This document shows, piece after piece, positions 24,725 to 31,674 of a DNA stretch of 33,993 nucleotides. The stretch is from Bacteroidales bacterium. GTDB lineage: Bacteria > Bacteroidota > Bacteroidia > Bacteroidales > UBA932. Every line of letters starts with the position of its first letter. The first letter of the stretch is position 1. The notes beneath the pieces were generated by a model, which did not search any database, was not told where the DNA came from, and was given only the letters and a program-made list of their open reading frames with translations. Both the position numbers and the translations under genes were made by a program. Where the stretch lies: positions 1-33,993 of the forward strand of contig JAFYYM010000130.1 in the NCBI GenBank assembly GCA_017557535.1, in the 5' to 3' direction.

Positions 24725-25645
24725 ATGACAGAAATTGAGAGAATCCTTGAAAAGGGAGTCATTAATGAGGATTTCCTGAAAGAAGAGATAAGAAATGGCT
24801 TTTTAGTCACTACTGAGCGCAAGAAATTGTGGGCGATCATGCTGGATATGACGCTGGAATTCGATAGAGTCTGTAAAGAACATGGCTTGAAGTATTTCCT
24901 ATGGGGAGGCAGCCTGTTAGGCGCTGTTCGCCATCAGGGAATCATCCCATGGGATGATGACATTGATGTTATCATGCCGCGGAAGGACTACGAAAAATTC
25001 TTGTTGTTGGGGGACGAGTTTAAGGAACCATATTTTTTCCAAACTCCTTATACGGATCCGGAGAGTTGCTATACATTCGCCAAAATAAGGAATAGCAATA
25101 CAACCGGTGTCATTGATTTGTTCAGATATCAGAAATTCAATCACGGTATCTGGATTTCTGTATTCCCATTGGATAATTGGAAATTGGAGGGTGGGGAGGA
25201 AAAGTTCAACCGGATTAAATCCCTTTCGCTGGATTGTTCGACCTTTATGAGGATGAAGAATCCTCATTTGTCTGACGACAATAAAAAACGAGTGGAGGGC
25301 TTCATTAATCGAAGAGTAAATCCCTTGAAAGCTTATGAAGAGATTTTTAGATTAACGGGAGAAAATCAAGACGACGCTTGCGAGTATGTGGCTTTCGATA
25401 GTTGCACTGTCTACTCCTATAGCAGAAGCATTTTTCCTGCGGAGGATTTTGCAAATCAAGTTTGGGTAGGTGTGGAAGGATTCCTGTTGCCTATTTCGAA
25501 TGGTTATGACAGAGTGCTGACCATTGTTTATGGTGACTATATGGTTTTCCCACCTGTGGAAGAGAGAGGGAGGTGGCACGCAGGGACAACTTTTAATCCG
25601 GATATTCCATATATGGAGTATTTGAGGAGCATATTAATCGATTAA
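24725..25645 (+). CDS. LicD-family phosphotransferase
   Basis: A 306-residue member of the LicD family. LKYFLWGGSLLGAVRHQGII is followed by the metal-binding PWDDDIDVIMPR (Asp77, Asp78, Asp79, Asp81), the family hallmark. LicD proteins move phosphocholine or similar groups from CDP- or CMP-activated donors to sugars. The next gene is a cytidylyltransferase/PEP mutase fusion, so here the likely donor is a CMP-activated phosphonate and the acceptor the capsule repeat unit. The 35 bases before it are A/T-rich with no recognisable promoter box. Confidence 0.92.
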   Translation: MTEIERILEKGVINEDFLKEEIRNGFLVTTERKKLWAIMLDMTLEFDRVCKEHGLKYFLWGGSLLGAVRHQGIIPWDDDIDVIMPRKDYEKFLLLGDEFKEPYFFQTPYTDPESCYTFAKIRNSNTTGVIDLFRYQKFNHGIWISVFPLDNWKLEGGEEKFNRIKSLSLDCSTFMRMKNPHLSDDNKKRVEGFINRRVNPLKAYEEIFRLTGENQDDACEYVAFDSCTVYSYSRSIFPAEDFANQVWVGVEGFLLPISNGYDRVLTIVYGDYMVFPPVEERGRWHAGTTFNPDIPYMEYLRSILID

Positions 25646-25763
25646 CCAATTTGTGTCCACAAGGTCCGGTTATATCCGGATATATAACAACGGTAATGAC
25701 ACGTCCAGATTACAGTTTTCAGTTCCGATTCGTTTTTTATTCATTTAGAGTAGTTCTTTCAAA
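25646..25763 (+). other. 118-nt intergenic region with a perfect palindrome
   Basis: The longest gap between genes in the window, between licD and the PEP mutase fusion. It contains the perfect 14-nt palindrome TATATCCGGATATA (25671-25684), flanked by GT and AC, which could be an operator or a short hairpin. A T-run at about 25731-25737 is too far from it to form an ordinary terminator. No clear TAnnTTTG box is visible. Confidence 0.5.
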
Positions 25764-27773
25764 ATGAGAGCTTTAATACTCAACAGCGGTCTGGGCCAGC
25801 GTATGGGGGTGATTACCAGCGAGCACCCCAAATGCATGACGGAGATTTCGTACAAGAATACGATCCTGAGCAGGCAACTGCAGATCCTGGTTTCGTTCGG
25901 AGTGGAAGAGGTTGTGATGACGACAGGATACTACGATCAGATTCTCGTCGATTACTGTAACGCCCTGCATTTGCCCCTGAAGTACACATTCGTCAATAAT
26001 CCCCTCTACGACAAGACCAACTATATCTACAGCATCTACTGCGCGAAAGAGCAGTTGAAGGATGATGACATCATCTTGATGCACGGAGACCTGGTATTCG
26101 AGAGCCGTGTAATGGAGGAAATCATCGATAGTCCCAATAGTTGCATGGTTGTCAGCAGTACGCTACCTCTTCCGGAGAAGGACTTCAAGGCTGTCATTAT
26201 TGGAGGAAAGATAGAGAAGGTGGGTATTGAGTTCTTTGATGATGCCATGGCGGCTCAGCCGCTCTACAAGATTCTGAAGGAGGACTGGCTCGTCTGGCTT
26301 CAGAACATTGAAAGGTTCTGTGAAGCAGGCACCAGAAAGGTGTATGCCGAGAATGCTTTTAATGAGGTCTCCGACAAATGCAATATCTATCCGTGCGATG
26401 TGAAGGATATGCTCTGTGCCGAGATTGACACTCCTGAAGACTTGAAGGTGGTGAGTCAGAAAGTGGCAGAGGTGAATGAGCGTACTGTATACATGTGCTT
26501 CAGTACGGAGTACCTACACAGCGGCCACATGGCAATCATCAACAAGGCTCGGCGCTTGGGGCGCCTCATCGTCGGTGTACTTTCGGATGAGGCGGTTTCC
26601 AGTTTCAAACGCTATCCTTTGATTCCCTTTGCAGAGCGCAAGGCTTTGTTTGAGAATTTGGCTGGCGTGGAGCGTGTTGTAACGCAGGACACACTCTCCT
26701 ACGCCACGAATCTGCGGGAACTGAAACCTGATTTCGTCGTTCATGGAAATGATTGGTGCGAAGGATTTCAGAAGCCTATCCGTCAGGAAGTCTGTGACGT
26801 ATTGGCCGAGTATGGCGGGGCATTGGTGGAGTATCCCTATAGCAACAATCCTGTCTACAAAGAATTGGATGCCAATCACAGGGCGGAAGCATCCATGCCG
26901 GATGTCCGTCGCGGGCGTCTGCGCAAGCTTATTTCGATGAAAGGGCTGGTCACTGCGCTGGAAGCTCATAGCGGCATCACCGGCCTGATTGTGGAGAATA
27001 CGAAAGTGCTTCAGGATGGAAAGACCTATCAATTCGATGCCATGTGGGTCAGTTCGCTCTGTGATTCGACTGCCAAAGGAAAGCCGGACATTGAACTGGT
27101 TGATATGACCAGCCGCTTCCGGACCATCGATGACATCATGGAGGTGACGACCAAACCTATCATTTTCGACGGCGATACCGGTGGCTTGACGGAGCATTTT
27201 GTCTATACAGTCCGTTCTTTGGAACGTATGGGCGTTTCCATGGTCATCATTGAGGACAAGACTGGATTGAAGAAGAATAGTTTGTTTGGTACCGAAGTTA
27301 AACAGACGCAGGCCTCCATTCCCGAATTCTGCGAGAAAATTATGGCCGGAAAGAAAGCTCAAAAAACCAGGGAATTCATGATTTGTGCCCGGATTGAAAG
27401 CCTGATTCTGGAGCGGGGAATGGAAGATGCTTTGGAACGCGCTTTCGCTTTCATCGAGGCTGGGGCGGATGCCATCATGATACACAGCCGAAAGAAGGAT
27501 CCTGCCGAGATCTTTGAGTTTGTGGCCAAGTTCCGCGAGAAGGATACGACCACTCCGATCGTTGTGGTCCCGACTTCGTTCAATACCGTAACCGAACAAG
27601 AGTTCAAGGATAGGGGCGTGAATGTGGTTATCTATGCGAACCAGCTTACCCGGACCGGCTTCCCTGCCATGCAGGATGCCGCCCGTACCATCCTGGAAAA
27701 CCACCGGGCCAAAGAATGTGATGATAAGTGTATGTCTATCAGGGATATCATCACCTTGATTCCGGAAGAATAA
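25764..27773 (+). CDS. aepX: Three-domain fusion: PntC/LicC-like NTP transferase + TagD-like cytidylyltransferase + phosphoenolpyruvate mutase
   Basis: A 669-residue cytoplasmic fusion. Residues 1-235 are a LicC/PntC-type nucleotidyltransferase (ILNSGLGQRMG, HPKCMTEI, MHGDLVF, AEIDTPEDLKVV). Residues 240-375 are a cytidylyltransferase-like fold with the HxGH motif HSGH (252-255) and PFAERKALFENL. Residues 388-669 are PEP mutase, with the diagnostic EDKTGLKKNS (497-506), which separates PEP mutase from isocitrate lyase relatives, and IIFDGDTGG. PEP mutase converts phosphoenolpyruvate to phosphonopyruvate, the entry step of nearly all phosphonates. The transferase domains probably activate the finished phosphonate with CTP for the LicD enzyme. 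The symbol applies to the mutase domain by analogy with B. fragilis. The next gene begins 14 nt downstream. Confidence 0.92.
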   Translation: MRALILNSGLGQRMGVITSEHPKCMTEISYKNTILSRQLQILVSFGVEEVVMTTGYYDQILVDYCNALHLPLKYTFVNNPLYDKTNYIYSIYCAKEQLKDDDIILMHGDLVFESRVMEEIIDSPNSCMVVSSTLPLPEKDFKAVIIGGKIEKVGIEFFDDAMAAQPLYKILKEDWLVWLQNIERFCEAGTRKVYAENAFNEVSDKCNIYPCDVKDMLCAEIDTPEDLKVVSQKVAEVNERTVYMCFSTEYLHSGHMAIINKARRLGRLIVGVLSDEAVSSFKRYPLIPFAERKALFENLAGVERVVTQDTLSYATNLRELKPDFVVHGNDWCEGFQKPIRQEVCDVLAEYGGALVEYPYSNNPVYKELDANHRAEASMPDVRRGRLRKLISMKGLVTALEAHSGITGLIVENTKVLQDGKTYQFDAMWVSSLCDSTAKGKPDIELVDMTSRFRTIDDIMEVTTKPIIFDGDTGGLTEHFVYTVRSLERMGVSMVIIEDKTGLKKNSLFGTEVKQTQASIPEFCEKIMAGKKAQKTREFMICARIESLILERGMEDALERAFAFIEAGADAIMIHSRKKDPAEIFEFVAKFREKDTTTPIVVVPTSFNTVTEQEFKDRGVNVVIYANQLTRTGFPAMQDAARTILENHRAKECDDKCMSIRDIITLIPEE

Positions 27774-27787
27774 GAAGGGACTACACC

Positions 27788-28912
27788 ATGATTAGACCTG
27801 AATTCTTTATAGAGAAACTGAGAGAGGGCGGTATCGATTGCTTCGCGGGTGTCCCTGACAGTCTGTTGAAGAACATCTGTGCCTATATTACGGACCATTT
27901 TGATTCCCGGCACAACATCATTGCAGCCAACGAAGGCGCCGCGGTAGGCCTGGCTGCCGGTCATTACCTCGCTACGGGTCAACCCGCCTGTGTATATATG
28001 CAGAACAGCGGCGAGGGTAATGCCATCAACCCGTTAGCCTCGCTGATGGACCCTGATGTATATAACATCCCCGTTCTCCTGCTGATTGGCTGGCGGGGCC
28101 GTCCGGGTGTTCACGACGAACCCCAGCACGTAAAGCAGGGCAAGGTGACAACGAGCCTGCTGGAAACGATGGGTATCAGCTACGATGTCCTGAGCAAGGA
28201 AGAAGACATTGCAGAAAAGCAGATTGCCCAAGCCATCGAAGCCCTCAAGCAGAAAGAAGTCTATGCCTTGGTAATCGAGAAGGATACCTTCGAGGATTAC
28301 AAGCTTCAAAACGTGGAACGGAATAGTCTCACGATGAGTCGTGAAGAGGCTATCCGGACGGTTGCCGCCGTCCTTGGCGAGAGAGACTGCATCGTAAGTA
28401 CCACGGGAATGATTAGCCGAGAGCTTTTTGAATATCGTACAGCGAGGAATCAAGGACATGAACGCGATTTCCTCACCGTGGGCTCCATGGGACACGCTTC
28501 CCAGATTGCCTTGGGCATTGCCCTGGCAAAGCCGGACCGTAGGGTCTGGTGTTTTGACGGAGACGGCGCCGCCATCATGCATATGGGCAGTATGGCGATC
28601 GTGGCGAACCAGGCTCCTGCGAATTATGTCCATGTGGTGTTCAATAATGGTGCGCATGATAGCGTGGGTGGGCAGCCGACGGTTGGTTTGAAGATGGATC
28701 TTCCTGCTGTTGCAAAAGCGGTGGGTTATCCTTATTGTTTTAGTGTGGATAATAAGGATGGGCTTTTAAGGACCTTGGATGAAGCAAAGTGTCTGGAAGG
28801 GCCTGTTCTGATTGAAGTAAAGGTGAAAAAGGGCAATCGTAAGGATCTAGGAAGGCCGACAACGACACCGATTCAGAATAAAGAGGCCCTGATGTCTTTC
28901 CTTGCGAAATAG
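27788..28912 (+). CDS. aepY: Phosphonopyruvate decarboxylase
   Basis: A 374-residue thiamine-diphosphate enzyme that drives phosphonate synthesis by decarboxylating phosphonopyruvate to phosphonoacetaldehyde. The N-terminal PYR domain has FAGVPDSLLKN and the cofactor-activating Glu49 in ANEGAAVGLAAGHY. The C-terminal PP domain has the ThDP/Mg motif GDGAAIMHMG starting at residue 258 and ending VVFNNGAHDSVGG. ATG 27788 was chosen because it begins the conserved IRPEFFIEKLREGGIDCFAGVPD segment; a longer in-frame ATG lies inside the fusion gene. Base composition becomes A/T-richer from about 28640 onward, unlike the first three quarters. Confidence 0.94.
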   Translation: MIRPEFFIEKLREGGIDCFAGVPDSLLKNICAYITDHFDSRHNIIAANEGAAVGLAAGHYLATGQPACVYMQNSGEGNAINPLASLMDPDVYNIPVLLLIGWRGRPGVHDEPQHVKQGKVTTSLLETMGISYDVLSKEEDIAEKQIAQAIEALKQKEVYALVIEKDTFEDYKLQNVERNSLTMSREEAIRTVAAVLGERDCIVSTTGMISRELFEYRTARNQGHERDFLTVGSMGHASQIALGIALAKPDRRVWCFDGDGAAIMHMGSMAIVANQAPANYVHVVFNNGAHDSVGGQPTVGLKMDLPAVAKAVGYPYCFSVDNKDGLLRTLDEAKCLEGPVLIEVKVKKGNRKDLGRPTTTPIQNKEALMSFLAK

Positions 28913-28916
28913 TATT

Positions 28917-30044
28917 ATGCAAAGGATCCTAAACGGAATAGCGAGCCTTCCGGAAATCCTCGATGAGGTCGGTTGCCAGAAACTGTTCTTGGTTATCGAC
29001 TCGTCCTTCCCATTTTTGAATATCAAGGATGCGATAGAATCGTTGCCAGTGGAGGAGAAGGTAACGTTTTCCGATTTTACCCCCAATCCTCTTTATGAGC
29101 AAGTGTGTAAAGGCATCGATTTGCTGAAAGCTTCCAACAGCGATGCCATCCTCGCTGTCGGGGGTGGCAGTGCAATAGATGTGGCCAAGTGCATCAAGTT
29201 GGCCGTGCTTGCACAGGAGGGGAATGCGGCGGTTATCCCACCGCTAGTGTCACAGATATTACATATTGATGGATCCAGGATTCCTTTCATTGCGATTCCT
29301 ACAACAGCGGGAACCGGAAGTGAATCCACACATAATGCCGTGATGTATTATGAGGGTGTCAAGCAGACGGTTACCAATGATGGTGTGCTTCCTGATTATG
29401 CGGTATTGGAACCTTCCGTACTGAAAACGTTGCCGCTCTATCAAAAGAAATGCACGATGATGGATGCCCTCTGCCAAGGCATCGAATCTTGGTGGTCGGT
29501 TAATTCAACCGATGAGAGCAAAGAATACTCCAGGAAAGCCGTTGAGCTCATTATGACGAACTGGCGGAAGTACATCTTTGATAATGATGATGAGGCTGCT
29601 GCGCAGATTATGCTGGCCGCAAACTACGGAGGGCGTGCTATAAACATCGCTCAAACTACCGCGGCCCATGCTATGAGTTACAAGATTACTTCATTGTACA
29701 AGATACCTCATGGGCATGCGGTAGCAGTATGTTTGCCGGAGATTTGGGATTATATGATAGACCATATGGACCAAGTTAAGGATTCACGTGGCCAGATGTA
29801 TCTGGCCAGAACATTCATGGACATCGCAGATGCTATGGACTCGGGAAATGCTCGGATAGCGATTTCCTCATTCCGTCAGATGATGCTCGACATGGGCTTA
29901 TCGAATCCTGTCTCAGAGAATAAGGAAGAGGATATACTCGTTTTGTCCCAGTCGGTCAATCCTGTCCGTCTGAAAAACAATCCGATTGGTTTGCGTGAAG
30001 AGGTAATCAGGGAATTGTATTCAATTATTGTCAAATACAACTAA
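28917..30044 (+). CDS. phpC: Iron-type alcohol dehydrogenase, probable phosphonoacetaldehyde reductase
   Basis: A 375-residue group III alcohol dehydrogenase. NAD-binding GGGSAID lies at residues 82-88, IPTTAGTGSE at 127-136, and metal ligands Asp183, His251 and His265 (TAAHAMSY, IPHGHAVAV). The second ligand of the canonical DxxxH is Gln187 in DALCQGIESWWS. Directly after phosphonopyruvate decarboxylase, the natural substrate is phosphonoacetaldehyde, giving 2-hydroxyethylphosphonate, as PhpC does in phosphinothricin biosynthesis. No AEP transaminase lies in the cassette. The ATG at 28917 is 4 nt after the upstream stop; an in-frame TTG at 28902 is less likely. Function is inferred from context and family. 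Confidence 0.8.
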   Translation: MQRILNGIASLPEILDEVGCQKLFLVIDSSFPFLNIKDAIESLPVEEKVTFSDFTPNPLYEQVCKGIDLLKASNSDAILAVGGGSAIDVAKCIKLAVLAQEGNAAVIPPLVSQILHIDGSRIPFIAIPTTAGTGSESTHNAVMYYEGVKQTVTNDGVLPDYAVLEPSVLKTLPLYQKKCTMMDALCQGIESWWSVNSTDESKEYSRKAVELIMTNWRKYIFDNDDEAAAQIMLAANYGGRAINIAQTTAAHAMSYKITSLYKIPHGHAVAVCLPEIWDYMIDHMDQVKDSRGQMYLARTFMDIADAMDSGNARIAISSFRQMMLDMGLSNPVSENKEEDILVLSQSVNPVRLKNNPIGLREEVIRELYSIIVKYN

Positions 30045-30054
30045 TTCACACATT

Positions 30055-31206
30055 TTGTACGATTATCTGATCATCGGCAGCGGCCTCTATGGCTCCACTT
30101 TCGCCCACTTCGCCAAGAAGGCGGGCAAACGCTGCCTTGTGCTTGAAAAACGATACCATCTCGGAGGGAATGTATACTGCGAGGATGTGGAGGGTATCCG
30201 GGTGCACAAGTACGGCGCCCACATTTTCCATACGTCCAACAAGAAGGTCTGGGATTTTGTCAATTCCATCGTGCCGTTCAACCGCTACACCAATTGTCCG
30301 GTGGCCAACTATCGTGGGGAATTGTACAACTTGCCGTTCAATATGAACACGTTCTATCAGATGTGGGGGGTGACCACACCTGAGGAGGCGAGATTCAAGA
30401 TTGAAGAGCAAAAAAAGGAAGCCTTGGAAAAGATGCAGGCTGGGGGAGTCTCGGAGCCCAGAAACTTAGAAGAGCAGGCACTATTGCTTGTTGGACGGGA
30501 TATCTATGAACGGCTGATCAAGGGATACACCGAGAAGCAGTGGGGCCGTCCTTGCACGGACCTTCCCGCATTCATAATCAAGCGGTTGCCGGTGCGTTTC
30601 GTCTATGACAACAATTACTTCAACGATGATTACCAAGGTATTCCGATTGGAGGCTATAATCGATTGATCGAAGGCCTTTTGGATGGGGTGGAGTGCCGGA
30701 CGGGCGTAGATTTCCTGGAGAACCGGGAATACTGGAGTTCATTGGCCGATAAGATTGTCTATACGGGGCCCATCGATGCTTTCTATGACTACCGCTTCGG
30801 TCATCTGGAATGGCGTACGGTGCGTTTTGAGCAAGAGACTTTGGATGTCCCCAATTATCAGGGTAATGCCGTGGTGAACTATACCGACCGGGAGACGCCT
30901 TGGACCCGCATCATCGAGCATAAGCACTTCGACACCTTCGGCGCCGCCGTGTATGAGAATCCCCGCACCGTCATCTCCCGCGAGTACAGCACGGAATGGC
31001 AGCCCGGGATGGAAGCATTCTACACCATAAACGACGAGCGCAACTCCGCACTTTACCAGAAGTACAAGGCTCTTGCCGATCAGGAAAATAAGGTTTTATT
31101 CGGCGGCCGTCTCGCGGAATACAAATATTACGACATGGCGCCGGTCATTGAAACCGTGATGGACCGGGTCTCTACAATGGCGTTACTTCCCCCCTCCCGA
31201 TACTGA
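30055..31206 (+). CDS. glf: UDP-galactopyranose mutase
   Basis: A 383-residue flavoenzyme that converts UDP-galactopyranose to UDP-galactofuranose, the donor for galactofuranose residues. The FAD-binding YDYLIIGSGLYGSTFAH starts the protein, and VHKYGAHIFHTSN, FNMNTFYQMWG, LIKGYTEKQWGRPC, RLPVRFVYDNNYFNDDYQGIPIGGYN and VNYTDRETPWTRIIEHKHF are UGM signatures. No ATG precedes the fold. The TTG at 30055, placed exactly before YDY, is the most natural start; a TTG at 30028 overlapping the upstream gene is an alternative. The last dozen residues extend beyond the usual UGM end and overlap the opposite-strand antiterminator by 35 nt. Confidence 0.95.
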   Translation: MYDYLIIGSGLYGSTFAHFAKKAGKRCLVLEKRYHLGGNVYCEDVEGIRVHKYGAHIFHTSNKKVWDFVNSIVPFNRYTNCPVANYRGELYNLPFNMNTFYQMWGVTTPEEARFKIEEQKKEALEKMQAGGVSEPRNLEEQALLLVGRDIYERLIKGYTEKQWGRPCTDLPAFIIKRLPVRFVYDNNYFNDDYQGIPIGGYNRLIEGLLDGVECRTGVDFLENREYWSSLADKIVYTGPIDAFYDYRFGHLEWRTVRFEQETLDVPNYQGNAVVNYTDRETPWTRIIEHKHFDTFGAAVYENPRTVISREYSTEWQPGMEAFYTINDERNSALYQKYKALADQENKVLFGGRLAEYKYYDMAPVIETVMDRVSTMALLPPSRY

Positions 31207-31633
31207 TCTTCGCGCACAGCAGCGTCTTGATGCGCACCATGAGGTGAGCCCCGTTCGGGGTTTCGACCACTTCTCCTTCCACGCCTTTCAGCGGTCCCCG
31301 GACCACACGGACCTTGTCGCCTTTGGCGATGGGGACGTCGGCCATGCATTCCGCCTCGGGATGCTCCATCACGCGGATGAAGTCTTCCATCTGCTTGTCG
31401 GGGACTTCCAGGAGGGTGTGGGTTTCGTGGTCGATGAGGAACCGGCCTTTCACCTCGCCGGCGTTCACGAGATTGAGCGCCAACGCTTTATCCGTGTGCA
31501 GGAAGAGCATGGTCCGATAAGCGGGCGGGATGTAGAACCCCACGTGCCGCTCGCCGAGCCTTTCGGCGACCTTCTTCCACTGCCCCCACCTTGTGATGAC
31601 GACGAACCAGGCGATATGCTTTGCGGAATCCAT
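31172..31633 (-). CDS. UpxY-like NusG-family transcription antiterminator
   Basis: A 153-residue NusG paralogue. The N-terminal NGN domain starts AWFVVITRWGQWKKVAERL, and a KOW motif follows at about residues 104-117 (KGDKVRVVRGPLKG). In Bacteroides such UpxY proteins are specific antiterminators that let RNA polymerase read through the leader of a capsule operon, and are normally the first gene of it. Here the gene lies at the 3' end, pointing back into the operon, and its end overlaps glf tail-to-tail by 35 nt. ATG 31633 was chosen; a TTG at 31645 lies within the predicted -7 box. Whether it serves this operon or another is not visible. Confidence 0.88.
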   Translation of the reverse strand: MDSAKHIAWFVVITRWGQWKKVAERLGERHVGFYIPPAYRTMLFLHTDKALALNLVNAGEVKGRFLIDHETHTLLEVPDKQMEDFIRVMEHPEAECMADVPIAKGDKVRVVRGPLKGVEGEVVETPNGAHLMVRIKTLLCAKISIGRGEVTPL

Positions 31634-31642
31634 GCTGCGGTG

Positions 31643-31650
31643 CAAAGGTA
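31643..31650 (-). promoter_or_regulatory. Candidate -7 box for the antiterminator gene
   Basis: On the minus strand TACCTTTG matches TAnnTTTG. It ends 9 nt before the ATG at 31633, so the transcript would have almost no leader. No clear -33 element is visible at the usual distance. Confidence 0.5.
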
Positions 31651-31662
31651 GTGATTTTTTCG

Positions 31663-31670
31663 TAACTTTG
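31663..31670 (+). promoter_or_regulatory. Candidate -7 box for the AraC-family gene
   Basis: TAACTTTG on the plus strand matches the -7 consensus exactly and ends 4 nt before the ATG at 31675, predicting a leaderless or near-leaderless transcript. It lies 12 nt from the opposing minus-strand box, so the two promoters are divergent and interlocked. Confidence 0.5.
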
Positions 31671-31674
31671 CCCC

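Noticed and set aside
25731-25737. T-run considered as part of an intrinsic terminator after licD
   Set aside because: No G/C-rich hairpin directly precedes it; the nearby palindrome is over 40 nt upstream.
26514-27704. Long open frame (396 codons) on the minus strand opposite the PEP mutase fusion
   Set aside because: It lies fully antisense to a gene with clear domains, and its translation has no recognisable motif; it arises from codon bias of the real gene.
31244-31651. 135-codon plus-strand frame between glf and the AraC gene
   Set aside because: It is antisense to the NusG-like gene, which has NGN and KOW features; the plus frame resembles no family.
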